The translations under genes were made by a program, and so were the position numbers. From assembly GCA_945910395.1 (NCBI GenBank), contig CAMDYX010000001.1, positions 1-64,000 on the forward strand: a DNA stretch of 64,000 bases. Reading direction: 5' to 3'. Source of the DNA: an uncultured Agathobacter sp. (GTDB lineage Bacteria > Bacillota > Clostridia > Lachnospirales > Lachnospiraceae). Within the stretch, counting starts at the first letter, position 1. The number at the start of each line of letters is the position of its first letter. Shown one piece after another: positions 18,123 through 30,725 of the stretch. Under the pieces are notes generated by a model. The model did not search any database. It saw only the letters and a list, made by a program, of their open reading frames with translations, and was not told the origin of the DNA.

Positions 18123-21100
18123 TTACAATTCTTCCTCTACCATGCTCTTTTCACGGTTAAATGCATCGTAAAGGCACGGAATTACAATAAGGGTCAGAAT
18201 TGTTCCGTACAAAAGACCTCCAACAATGGTAATCGCCATTGGCTTCATCATTTCAGATCCTTCACCGATTCCCACTGCTGAGGTAAGCATAGCAAGAATG
18301 GTTGTAAACGCAGTCATAAGAATCGGGCGAAGTCTGGTCTTCCCGGAATCGATAATGGCATCCTTCTTGCTCATTCCTTCCCCTCTTGCCTGATTAATAT
18401 AATCAATCAGCACGATACCATTGTTAACAATCAGTCCTGCTAACATGATAAATCCTAACATGGCGATAACGCTGACCTCCTGTCCCGTGAGAAACAGTGC
18501 AAGGAAACCGCCGGTAAATGCAAGCGGGATAGAGAACATAATAATAAACGGTGACAGCAGTGACTGGAACTGTGCAACCATGATCAGGTAAATAAAGATG
18601 ACTGCCAAAAGAAGCATTAATACCAGCTGGCTCATGGCATCATTAATGGTCTCATCCTCGCCCCTCATGCTGACAGAGTATCCTTCCGGAATGTCCATCT
18701 TGTCAATCTGCTTTTGAATCTCATTGCCGACAAGAGTTACATTGTGATCCTCATCAATTGCTGCGGAAACCGTCAGATATCTTGTCTGCGCATCACGCTC
18801 GATGGTAGAAAGCGTAGTGGTTTCTGACATGGTGCAGATATCGGTAAGCGGGATTTCCTCCTCTTCCTCATCCTCATTGGTATAGGTAAAGGTAAGTGCT
18901 TTGATATCAGAAAGCCGGGCATCAGCCTGAACCTCGGTCTGAACATATACCTCATAATCCTTGATGTCGGAAGAAATCGTTGTAGCGGATGCGGTGTCTG
19001 CCATCTCGGCATAGACAAGCTGGAAAACCTGCGCAACGGTGTAACCGTATTCTGCAGCCTTTTCCTTATCTACTGTGATGGTAAACTCTGCGGAAGTATT
19101 ATCTAATCCATCCTCCACGTCCATCGTACCATCCGTATTTTCTACAATCTCAGCAACCGTTGCTGCAAGCTCCTGCAGAGTTGTAAGATCCCGGCCCTTG
19201 ATTTGAACAGAAATTCCGGAGCCCATCATGCTGGTCATATCCATTGAATTTGTCTGCGTTGTGACAAGACAATTCATGTCCCCTGTTCTGCTTTCGATCT
19301 CGTCTGCCACATCATAAATGGAAGCATCGGAATCTTCATCCAAAAGAATGTACATGCTGACGCTGTCAGAGCTGCTTCCGCCCATCATGCTCATCACTGA
19401 GCCGCCGCCGGCCATTGCACCAATGGTGTCAATTCCCTCAATATCGGAAATACGTTCAATTACTTCATTGGAGCATTCCACAAGCTCATCAAACTCTAAC
19501 TTCTCATCTTCTTTTGCGGTAATGGTAACACTCAACTGATTGGTTTCCATATCCATATCCATGAAGTTTAACCCCTTTGAAAGGGACAATGCTGCACTTG
19601 CAAAAAGAAGTACAATGGAAAGTACAAATACGATAGGTTTAAATCGCAGGCATACACCAAGCGCTTTGCCATACCAGTCCTTAAACCGATCAAACCACGG
19701 ATGACGGATTTCCTTCGTCTTTTTCAAGATTGCAGAAGACATGGCCGGCACGAAGGTAAGTGCCACAGCAAGGGAAGCTGCAAGGGTAAATGCAATCGTA
19801 AGTGCAAGATCAACGAATAATTGTCTTGTAATTCCCTCTGTAAAAATAATCGGGGCATAAACGCTGATGGTGGTAAGGGTTGACGCAATGATTGCACCGG
19901 TAACCTGTGTAGCCCCCTCAACTGCTGCCTTTTTAATCGAATATCCCTCACCCCTCAAGCGGTAAATATTCTCAATTACAACGATGGAATTATCCACAAG
20001 CATACCTATACCAAGTACAAGACCTGACATGGAGATAATGTTCATGGTGATTCCCGTAAAATACATAAGTACTACCGCAACAATAACCGAAAGAGGAATG
20101 GAGCAGGCAATGACTAAGGTTGGTTTTATATCCTTTAAGAAAAGGAGCAGAACAAAAATAGCAAGGATTGCACCAAAAATCATGTTCTGGAATACGCTTT
20201 TTACCACAATGTCAATGTAGATACCCTGATTCATAAGCACGGATAAATGAAGCGTATCATTGGCATTTTCCATGGAATCAAATTTATCCAATAGGCGGTC
20301 TGTAACATCTCCGGTAGAATAGCCGGTCTGCTTTTCAATGGAAAGCATAATTCCCGGATTTCCGTTTATGATGGCATAGTTCTCCCCTGAGTTGTCTACG
20401 ACTTCTATCTCTGCCACGTCCGAAAGGCGAATGATGCCTACCTCCTCCGTTCCAAAATCCATAAGTACAAGGTCTCTTAATTCATCTAATGTATCTACGG
20501 ATTCCCCGACACGAACCAGATACTGTTTGTCCCCGTCGTATGCATATCCTGCCGGCATATCGAAGTTCTGTGCCACCAGAAGCTGTGACAGCATCTGAAC
20601 CGTCAGGATATTGTTCAGGTCTGCACTCTCTAACGCACTCTCCTTTGCCTCATCCAGTTGTGCCTGACCGGTGGCAAGCTGACTTGCCGCATCCACCAGA
20701 TCTGTGTATCCGTTTGCCATCTGAAGGATTCCGTCAATTTCTCCTTCTGCCAAAGAAACACTTGCATCACTTAATGCTTCCTGACCATCGGAAATCTGTT
20801 TTAGTCCGTCCTGTAAAGCGCTGATTCCCTCTGAAAGAGAAGACTTGCTCCCCTGAAGCTTTGTGATTGCATTCGGGATATCCTTGTAGCTGTTTAAGGT
20901 TACCCCCATCTCTGCGAAGTTTCCGGCCTGCCCTGCAAGCTGCATATTGATGTCATTTAAGGTTGCATTTAATGAGGTGACCTGATCCTGAAGCTCAGCA
21001 AGGCTGGAATAGCTGGTGCCCATCTTGGCATTCAAAGCATCAAATGCTTTTTTCTCAGCCATGTCAGCGTACTGGTTTCCGGAGATGGTGGCTTCTGCAT

Positions 21101-22298
21101 CTGCAGCTCCTGCGATATTTTTTTCTTCAGCGATCTGATTTGTAGTGGCCTCCACCTCGGAGCTAGTCTCAACTGCAGCAGCAATCGACGCCACAGCAGT
21201 TGCGTTACTAGGATCTTCTATCCACGCCTTCGCCTCATTCTCTGTCTTATTGAAATTCCTTATTACATATTGTAAAATAGCATTCTGTTTTACCTGTTCC
21301 CAAATAGTTGCTCTATACGAATTATATTTGCTTTGGTATGTAGTATCATACCCGCTCTTATATGCCTCATTTCTTGCGTCTTTAATTGAAGCGATTCCCT
21401 GATTTAGCGAATCGATACCGCTCTGAAGCTGACTCGCTCCACTATAGGTTGCTGATAAGGAAGAAACCGCACTGTCAATAGAATCATAGGAAGACTGGAG
21501 AGACGAAAGCTGTGATTCCAATTCTGTTTTCTTATTGGCAAGATCAATCTTGTTATTGGTGATTTCATTTGTTCCGCTTCCGATTTGAGAGGCCATTTCC
21601 TTCTGCCCATCTGCCATGGACTTCTTTCCGTCCTCAATCTTATCTGCGGCTTCATCAAGCTCGCTCTGTGCCTCATCAAACTTCTCATTCAATGCCTTCT
21701 CAATTTTCTCATTGAGCGCATCGATTTTTGCCTGATTCATGGTAACCTCGATGGTTTCCTCAAGACCACCATTTGCCGTGACAGAAGCAACACCTTCCAC
21801 ACTCTCTAAGCTAGGAATCAGATCATTATTGACATACTCTGTGATTTCAGATTCACTCATGCCATCCATATCTACTGCTGCAATCATGATCGGAAGCATA
21901 TCAGGATTGATCTGCATGATCATTGGAGTTCCAACGGAATCCGAAAAGCTTCCGGAAAGCTGGTCTAATTTCTGCTGGATTTCAATGACAACAGAATCCA
22001 TGTTGGCATTCTGCTCATACTCAAGCACAACCATGGAATAACTGTTATAAGAGGTAGATGTAATATTTTTTATGTTCGACGTTGTTGCCATTGCCGCCTC
22101 AATCGGAGCCGTAACATCACTCTCTACCTGCTCCGGGCTGGCTCCCACATCCGTTGTCACAACAAGTGCATACTGAAAGCTCATATCCGGCAACAAATCA
22201 GTTGTCATTTTCATAAGTGAAACTACACCTAATACAATAACAAGCAGTACCGCTACAAGTACCGTATATGGCTTTCGAACACTATACTTTGAAACCAT
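18123..22298 (-). CDS. RND family exporter with large extracytoplasmic coiled-coil insert
   Basis: 1391 residues, about 340 longer than classical AcrB-type pumps. The first membrane helix (TVLVAVLLVIVLGVVSL) is followed by a porter domain; roughly residues 190-600 are rich in coiled coil (EKIEKALNEKFDEAQSELDE and many similar stretches). Membrane blocks lie near 700-900 and 1220-1385, including the GMLVDNSIVVIENIYRL motif of helix TM4. A monoderm has no outer membrane; the insert may replace the separate adaptor. Located upstream of the tetR gene under a TetR-type operator; substrate unknown. Confidence 0.9.
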   Translation of the reverse strand: MVSKYSVRKPYTVLVAVLLVIVLGVVSLMKMTTDLLPDMSFQYALVVTTDVGASPEQVESDVTAPIEAAMATTSNIKNITSTSYNSYSMVVLEYEQNANMDSVVIEIQQKLDQLSGSFSDSVGTPMIMQINPDMLPIMIAAVDMDGMSESEITEYVNNDLIPSLESVEGVASVTANGGLEETIEVTMNQAKIDALNEKIEKALNEKFDEAQSELDEAADKIEDGKKSMADGQKEMASQIGSGTNEITNNKIDLANKKTELESQLSSLQSSYDSIDSAVSSLSATYSGASQLQSGIDSLNQGIASIKDARNEAYKSGYDTTYQSKYNSYRATIWEQVKQNAILQYVIRNFNKTENEAKAWIEDPSNATAVASIAAAVETSSEVEATTNQIAEEKNIAGAADAEATISGNQYADMAEKKAFDALNAKMGTSYSSLAELQDQVTSLNATLNDINMQLAGQAGNFAEMGVTLNSYKDIPNAITKLQGSKSSLSEGISALQDGLKQISDGQEALSDASVSLAEGEIDGILQMANGYTDLVDAASQLATGQAQLDEAKESALESADLNNILTVQMLSQLLVAQNFDMPAGYAYDGDKQYLVRVGESVDTLDELRDLVLMDFGTEEVGIIRLSDVAEIEVVDNSGENYAIINGNPGIMLSIEKQTGYSTGDVTDRLLDKFDSMENANDTLHLSVLMNQGIYIDIVVKSVFQNMIFGAILAIFVLLLFLKDIKPTLVIACSIPLSVIVAVVLMYFTGITMNIISMSGLVLGIGMLVDNSIVVIENIYRLRGEGYSIKKAAVEGATQVTGAIIASTLTTISVYAPIIFTEGITRQLFVDLALTIAFTLAASLAVALTFVPAMSSAILKKTKEIRHPWFDRFKDWYGKALGVCLRFKPIVFVLSIVLLFASAALSLSKGLNFMDMDMETNQLSVTITAKEDEKLEFDELVECSNEVIERISDIEGIDTIGAMAGGGSVMSMMGGSSSDSVSMYILLDEDSDASIYDVADEIESRTGDMNCLVTTQTNSMDMTSMMGSGISVQIKGRDLTTLQELAATVAEIVENTDGTMDVEDGLDNTSAEFTITVDKEKAAEYGYTVAQVFQLVYAEMADTASATTISSDIKDYEVYVQTEVQADARLSDIKALTFTYTNEDEEEEEIPLTDICTMSETTTLSTIERDAQTRYLTVSAAIDEDHNVTLVGNEIQKQIDKMDIPEGYSVSMRGEDETINDAMSQLVLMLLLAVIFIYLIMVAQFQSLLSPFIIMFSIPLAFTGGFLALFLTGQEVSVIAMLGFIMLAGLIVNNGIVLIDYINQARGEGMSKKDAIIDSGKTRLRPILMTAFTTILAMLTSAVGIGEGSEMMKPMAITIVGGLLYGTILTLIVIPCLYDAFNREKSMVEEEL

Positions 22299-22343
22299 TC
22301 TTCTTCCTCCTTATTCGTACAAATTCAAGCTTTTATCCATCTT

Positions 22344-22373
22344 TATATGGTTTCCGACCGACCGGTCGGTCAA
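22344..22373 (-). promoter_or_regulatory. Promoter of the RND-tetR operon
   Basis: On the minus strand TTGACC (22368-22373), an 18-bp spacer, CATATA (22344-22349). The TetR-type palindrome occupies the -35 and most of the spacer. Confidence 0.55.
22356..22371. promoter_or_regulatory. TetR-type operator
   Basis: Perfect 16-bp palindrome GACCGACC/GGTCGGTC, 58 bp upstream of the exporter start and inside the promoter spacer. Perfect dyads of this form are typical TetR-family operators; the cognate regulator is presumably encoded by the downstream tetR gene. Confidence 0.8.
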
Positions 22374-22500
22374 TTTTCTTTTTCATTATACGCTGTACTT
22401 CTCAAATTACAAGTAATATCCGGTCTTTTTAGATTTTTTTAAGATTCTGGAGTCATTCCGTACATGCCCGATTCGAAGTAAGCATATCTTTTTGCTTCCG

Positions 22501-23018
22501 TACATACAAAGATTTGAAAAATGATTATTTGGTATGTACATTTTTTTCTCTTATACATACCAAATAGGTATAAGGTACTTTCTAGGTATGCATTTTTCCA
22601 GCCCCTACTTCCACCAAAGCATACCAGAATTTATAAAACACGCTTTTGGTATGTACTCCTTTTCTTTATATACATACGATAATTAGAAAAGTATTATATC
22701 AGTATGTATCCCTCATTTTTTTATACATACCAAAAAATACATTATTCTCGATTGGTATGTGTCCTATTGTTTTTTTTCTCACCTTCCAATGCATACCGCA
22801 TTGTGAATAGATATCCTTTTCGTATGTATCCTGCTTTTTTCTCACTTTTCAATGCATACCTCATTGTGAATAGATATCCTTTTCGTATGTATCCTGCTTT
22901 TTTCTCACTTTTCAATGCATACCTCATTGTGAAACAATTTCTTCTTTGTATGCATCTTTCTTTTCTCTCGTGCACTAATGCATACCACTTTAATCATAAT
23001 TTCTTTATTGTATGTCCA
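22501..23018 (+). repeat. F3 dyad array 1 (nine units)
   Basis: Left boxes TACATACC (or TGCATACC) start at 22501, 22554, 22618, 22671, 22724, 22790, 22853, 22916 and 22979. Each is followed 31-32 bp later by an inverted GTATG box (22532, 22586, 22649, 22702, 22755, 22822, 22885, 22948, 23010). The unit period is 53 or 63-66 bp. Filler is T-rich and differs between units, except that units 6 and 7 are almost identical. The region 22380-23050 has no other recognisable feature. Confidence 0.85.
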
Positions 23019-23047
23019 CCGCATTTCCCATTCGTGTAGAAAATCTC

Positions 23048-23087
23048 AAAAAAATCCCATACCCTTTGTCTCCAAAAGGTATGGGAT
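23048..23087 (-). terminator. Terminator after the small membrane peptide gene
   Basis: Hairpin ATCCCATACC/GGTATGGGAT (arms 23054-23063 and 23078-23087) with a T tract on the minus strand. It probably ends the galactanase-peptide transcript. The stem contains the same CATACC/GGTATG boxes as the neighbouring array. Confidence 0.8.
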
Positions 23088-23115
23088 ATAAATTCTCATA
23101 TTTGAAAAAGATTCA

Positions 23116-23262
23116 TCAGCCTTCGGCTTCTTCCTCTTCTTCCTCCTCTTCATTTGCGGCTGCTACTGCAGCTGTTACAGATGCAACAATTGCAATTACT
23201 GCAACAATGACGACTACTAAAATAATTACCCCGAAAAAAATCAGAAATCCTGTCTCTGTCAT
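23116..23262 (-). CDS. 48-residue single-pass membrane peptide with polyacidic tail
   Basis: ATG start with AGGAG 8 bp upstream. MTETG is followed by one long hydrophobic helix (FLIFFGVIILVVVIVAVIAI...) and a C-terminal run of eight glutamates. It lies 106 bp downstream of the galactanase gene in the same direction and directly before a good terminator. No family is recognised; the layout resembles small membrane accessory peptides, but function is unknown. Confidence 0.62.
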   Translation of the reverse strand: MTETGFLIFFGVIILVVVIVAVIAIVASVTAAVAAANEEEEEEEEAEG

Positions 23263-23368
23263 ATCTTCATCTCCTAAATCCACTTGCCAAACAAGCCTTC
23301 GTTAGAGGTAATTATAGCATAACGCCTTTTTTATAGCAACACGCAAAATGGAATGATTTCATTACTTT

Positions 23369-27298
<3,930 letters not shown>

Positions 27299-27324
27299 CT
27301 AGTTAAGCAACATTCCTTAAGCAT

Positions 27325-27341
27325 ATGCGCAATTTGCGCAA
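27325..27341. promoter_or_regulatory. TTGCGCAA operator-like boxes near the galactanase start
   Basis: ATGCGCAA (27325) and the 8-bp palindrome TTGCGCAA (27334) lie about 65-75 bp upstream of the galactanase start. The motif recurs twice more in the same divergent gap. Confidence 0.45.
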
Positions 27342-27485
27342 TCGGTTGTCTTTCCTTATATCCACACTTTATCATCTTGGTCCAGTTTCTTTCAATCGGC
27401 ACATTTTCCAATGTTTTTAAGTCCTTTTTATCGTTTTTTCACAAACTATGACTTGAGTACCATAAAAAAATATACAAATCACTTT

Positions 27486-27594
27486 TTGCGCAACTCTTCT
27501 ATTTTTGCGCAATTCTTACTATTCTTTGTTCACTTTTTCCACACATTTTCCTATATGTGGATAAATTTGTTTTGAAAATCTTTGTATTTGCGCG
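27486..27594. promoter_or_regulatory. Further TTGCGCAA boxes in the divergent gap
   Basis: Perfect TTGCGCAA at 27486 and 27505 and a partial TTGCGCG at 27588. Repeated GC-rich palindromes in AT-rich DNA between two divergent genes suggest binding sites for one regulator. Nothing else is seen in 27263-27640. Confidence 0.4.
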
Positions 27595-27639
27595 TTTATC
27601 CTTTTGTTTTTTATAGTCATTTTTTCACACAAAAAAAGT

Positions 27640-27667
27640 TTGGAAAAACGAAGGAGTATGATATACT
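27640..27667 (+). promoter_or_regulatory. Promoter of the zinc-ribbon Q/Y/P-rich gene
   Basis: TTGGAA (27640-27645), 16-bp spacer, TATACT (27662-27667), 44 bp before the start codon and followed by GGAGG at about 27699. Confidence 0.5.
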
Positions 27668-27711
27668 TTGATTATCAATGATTGAAATCAAAGTTTACGG
27701 AGGATATAGAT

Positions 27712-28638
27712 ATGATTACATGTCCAAAATGCGGCAGCACCCTTGGCGATGATGCAAAGTTCTGCCATATATGTGGAACCCCAGTGAAAGAAATTCCGGT
27801 ACCGGAAGCTCCTAAAGCAGAGGAAACGCATGTAGTAAAGGAAGCTCCTGTTGTAGAGGAAACACCGGTAGCAGAGGAAACGCATGTGGCGAATGGATCT
27901 CCCGCTGTAGGCGAAACAGTTTCCCCACAGGAAGCTCCCGCTCCAATCCCTGTTGGACAGTCAGCATCATTTGGGCAGACAAATGCAACCCCGGTTACAA
28001 ATGGTATGTCACAGCAAAATCAATATACTACATACCAGCAGCCTGGTCAGGCGCCACAGTACAACCAGCCACAATATGGGCAGGCTCCGCAATATGGACA
28101 GCCGGGCTATCAGCAGAATGGTCCTCAGTTCGGGCAGCCTCGCTATCAGCAGAATGGTCCTCAGTTTGGGCAGCCCCGCTATCAGCAGAATGGTCCTCAG
28201 TTCGGACAGCCTCGCTATCAACAGACTCAGACTCAGTATGGTCAGCCCCGCTATCAGCAGAATGCGCCTCAGGCCGAACCGAACCTCTATCAGCAGGCTC
28301 AGCCTCAGTATGGTCAGCCCCGCTACCAACAGAATCCGGCACCGGCTGGACAGAATATCTACCAGCAGAATCCGTCTCAGGTTGGACAGAATCAAAATCC
28401 GATTCAGCCGAATCCTTACCAGCAGACTTCTTTTGGTTCTGCAACTCAGAATCAGGCAGCGCCACAGCTTATCAATCAACCATCAACCGCACACTTAGAA
28501 AACGTGCAGCCAAACGCTTCCACACTTGCACCGGTCGAGAAAAAGCCTATAAATACAGGAATCATTATTGGCCTTGTCCTCGGCGGCATAGCTGTCTTTG
28601 TATTATTGATTGTAATTATCTGCGCAATTATAATGTAA
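27712..28638 (+). CDS. Zinc-ribbon, Q/Y/P-repeat, C-tail-anchored membrane protein
   Basis: 308 residues. C4 zinc ribbon at the N-terminus (CPKCGSTLGDDAKFCHICG), a Pro/Glu/Val repeat region, then a low-complexity region with a repeat of about 13 residues of the form PRYQQNGPQFGQ, and one C-terminal membrane helix (GIIIGLVLGGIAVFVLLIVI). The start is 10 codons inside the longest frame, where GGAGG is well placed. Such proteins are common in Lachnospiraceae but uncharacterised. The long opposite-strand frames here are shadows of the repeat composition. Confidence 0.85.
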   Translation: MITCPKCGSTLGDDAKFCHICGTPVKEIPVPEAPKAEETHVVKEAPVVEETPVAEETHVANGSPAVGETVSPQEAPAPIPVGQSASFGQTNATPVTNGMSQQNQYTTYQQPGQAPQYNQPQYGQAPQYGQPGYQQNGPQFGQPRYQQNGPQFGQPRYQQNGPQFGQPRYQQTQTQYGQPRYQQNAPQAEPNLYQQAQPQYGQPRYQQNPAPAGQNIYQQNPSQVGQNQNPIQPNPYQQTSFGSATQNQAAPQLINQPSTAHLENVQPNASTLAPVEKKPINTGIIIGLVLGGIAVFVLLIVIICAIIM

Positions 28639-28649
28639 TACTAATTAAA

Positions 28650-28700
28650 AAGAGAATGTATTCACGTAAGCAACACATATGTGAATACATTCTCTTTTTT
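28650..28700 (+). terminator. Terminator of the zinc-ribbon gene
   Basis: Perfect 15-bp stem (AGAGAATGTATTCAC and its complement, 28651-28665 and 28681-28695) followed by a T tract. Confidence 0.92.
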
Positions 28701-28753
28701 ATATCCAAATATAGATTCTACGGATAGTCTATCTGTTATTTCATTCGGAGCTT

Positions 28754-29024
28754 TTGACTGCATTTCTAACAATTGGAAAAAGAGTCATCCTTTTCTGCCC
28801 TTTTCATTGACTATATTTTTAAATACTCTAAATTAAGTCACTCTATTTCTGCCTCTTTATTGACTTCTTTTTCAAAAACTGAAAATAGAGTCACTCCTTA
28901 CGGTCTATTTTCTTGACTTCAAATTTGAAAAATGAAAAATAAGTCACTCTACCCCATCCTTTTTGTTGACTGCATTTCTCAAAATCAAAAAACAAGTCAT
29001 CTTACTCATTATTTTCTATTGGCT
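28754..29024 (+). repeat. F4 dyad array (five units, exactly 53 bp)
   Basis: TTGACT boxes at 28754, 28807, 28860, 28913 and 28966, with a sixth degenerate TTGGCT at 29019; inverted AGTCA boxes at 28783, 28836, 28889, 28942 and 28995. Left-to-right distance is 29 bp and period 53 bp in every unit, although most filler bases differ. The sixth unit is cut off where an F1 half-element begins. No coding frame is supported. Confidence 0.85.
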
Positions 29025-29096
29025 GCTTTTTACAAATGAGAGTGGGTTCTGATTCAAATATGCAAATTCATTCAGGAACACTTTTCCGAAATGGGG
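29025..29096 (+). repeat. F1 right-half remnant (J)
   Basis: Only the right arm of F1 is present, from GCTTTTTACAAATGAG through the bulge to the terminal TTCCGAAATGGG. It replaces the sixth F4 unit and ends 14 bp from the deacetylase stop codon. Confidence 0.85.
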
Positions 29097-29109
29097 GGAC
29101 TCCTGCATT

Positions 29110-29973
29110 CTAATCTGCAATCTGTTTTCCCGTCACATCCATATGATAATGATCCTTCATAATCAGATCTGATATTTTCACGAATTCATATCCCTGTTCT
29201 TCGAGATTTGTTAGTAGTTCATCCAAGGCGTCTGCTGTGTATTTTGCACCATTATGGCAAAGTATGATAGAGCCCGGTCCAAGTGCTTCATGTTTACATA
29301 CAGTCTTAATAATAGAATCCACACCATAATCTTTCCAGTCAAGAGAATCCACATTCCATTGAATCGGAAAATACCCCATTTCATATGCTGTATTAATTAC
29401 CGAATTATTATAGGAACCATAAGGAGGCCGGAAAAGAATCATCTCATATCCCGTCAGCTCCTTTACCCGATCGTGAACTATTTGAATTTCTTCCTTTTGC
29501 TGACTCTTTGAAATGGTTGTCATATCATAGTGATGTTCGCTATGATTGCCAAGATCATGCCCTTTTTCCACCAAGGTTCTTACACATTCCGGATTTTGTT
29601 CCACCCATCCACCTGTCATGAAAAAAGTGACCTTTACATTATGCTTATCCAGTATTTCCATGATCCGCTCAAAATCTTCCGCGCCCCAGGCCGCATCAAA
29701 GCTCAGCGCAATTTTATTCTCCGTAGTGTCAACCGAATAAATAGGAAGCTCCCGGTCTCCAAAGGTACTGCTGCTCAGCCATCCGCCACCATTCATACTA
29801 CTTGTCACCACCGCCTTCGTTCCTAAAACGGAGCCTGCTGCAGCGCATAGAAAAAGAGCCACAGCCAAAAAGCCAAAAATCGCTTTCTTTTGTGACTCAT
29901 TCCATTTCAATTTGTCTTTTATGGTTTTATTCTCGTTTTGATTTGCATCCTTGTTGCGCATATGCTGTTTCAC
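29110..29973 (-). CDS. Polysaccharide deacetylase (NodB domain, membrane anchored)
   Basis: 287 residues. Short basic cytoplasmic tail, one membrane helix (AIFGFLAVALFLCAAAG), then a NodB homology domain: motif 1 SFDAAWG, motif 2 HSEHHYD, motif 3 RPPYGSYN, and a C-terminal CHNG histidine motif. Enzymes of this type remove N-acetyl groups from peptidoglycan or other glycans outside the membrane; PdaA-like members act in the spore cortex, but cortex specificity cannot be claimed here. The first codon is GTG; an internal ATG four codons later is an alternative. Confidence 0.87.
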   Translation of the reverse strand: MKQHMRNKDANQNENKTIKDKLKWNESQKKAIFGFLAVALFLCAAAGSVLGTKAVVTSSMNGGGWLSSSTFGDRELPIYSVDTTENKIALSFDAAWGAEDFERIMEILDKHNVKVTFFMTGGWVEQNPECVRTLVEKGHDLGNHSEHHYDMTTISKSQQKEEIQIVHDRVKELTGYEMILFRPPYGSYNNSVINTAYEMGYFPIQWNVDSLDWKDYGVDSIIKTVCKHEALGPGSIILCHNGAKYTADALDELLTNLEEQGYEFVKISDLIMKDHYHMDVTGKQIAD

Positions 29974-30022
29974 ACTATAGACTCTGTTATGAAACTATAT
30001 GCAAAAGAATCCAAAATCAGAA

Positions 30023-30721
30023 CTACAAGCTAAGTTTTGCAGCTTTTTGAATAAATTCGACCACTACCTCAATGGATTGAATTGCAGCCTTTTCCGCAAA
30101 AGTCTGATAGTCCATTGCTCCGCCATCACTGTCAGAGATAGAGCGAAGAATCAAAAATGGCACTTTGTTGATATAGCAGACATGACCGATGCTTCCGCCT
30201 TCCATCTCAGCGGCGATTGCTCCAAAATGATTACGAATCCACACTCTTTTTTCATCTGTTGCAATAAACTGATCTCCGGTAGCAACGGTACCCACCAGAT
30301 ATTTAATCTGCTTGTCCTCTAGGCATTCCTGCATCAGTGTTCTCATTTTCGCATCTGTTTTCAGGAAAATTTCATTGATTCCGGAAAGTAATCCTACCGG
30401 ATCGCCAATCGGTGAAGTATCCATATCATGCTGTACCACCTGATCAGCAAGTGCAACATCCAGCACGCCAAGATCCTTTGTCAAAGAACCTGCTACACCG
30501 ATGTTAATCACCATATCCACACCAAATTTTAAAATCATTGCCTCTGCGCAGATTGCTGCAAAAACTTTTCCTACGCCGCACACTGCCGCAACAACTTCTA
30601 CCTCGTTCATTTTTCCGCATACAAATGTAACACCGCTGTATTCTACATTTGTTGTATTCGATAAAGCCTCCTTCAGCTCATCTACTTCCATCTGCATTGC
30701 ACCAATAATTCCGATTTTCAT
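30023..30721 (-). CDS. mtnN: 5'-methylthioadenosine/S-adenosylhomocysteine nucleosidase
   Basis: 232 residues from the ATG at 30721, which has AGGAGT just upstream; a 16-codon N-terminal extension lacks a ribosome site. MKIGIIGAMQMEV at the start, VINIGVAGS in the middle, the substrate-binding AAEMEGG and the catalytic Asp in SISDSDGG are family features. It detoxifies SAH and methylthioadenosine by removing adenine, giving S-ribosylhomocysteine for LuxS, encoded directly upstream with a 4-bp gap. Confidence 0.95.
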   Translation of the reverse strand: MKIGIIGAMQMEVDELKEALSNTTNVEYSGVTFVCGKMNEVEVVAAVCGVGKVFAAICAEAMILKFGVDMVINIGVAGSLTKDLGVLDVALADQVVQHDMDTSPIGDPVGLLSGINEIFLKTDAKMRTLMQECLEDKQIKYLVGTVATGDQFIATDEKRVWIRNHFGAIAAEMEGGSIGHVCYINKVPFLILRSISDSDGGAMDYQTFAEKAAIQSIEVVVEFIQKAAKLSL

Positions 30722-30725
30722 TAGA

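Noticed and set aside
22501..23018. CRISPR array
   Set aside because: Boxes are only 7-8 bp, alternate in orientation, and spacers are low-complexity T-rich DNA; there is no long direct repeat and no cas gene.
22704..23039. Open frames through F3 array 1 with a 21-residue repeated protein (both strands)
   Set aside because: The 63-bp unit is a multiple of three, so an open frame repeats by accident. No ribosome site is seen, and composition follows the palindromes rather than codon use.
28009..28479. Two long minus-strand frames opposite the zinc-ribbon Q/Y/P gene
   Set aside because: They mirror the CAG/CCG-rich repeat of the plus-strand gene; no start signals, and the plus strand has a promoter, ribosome site and terminator.
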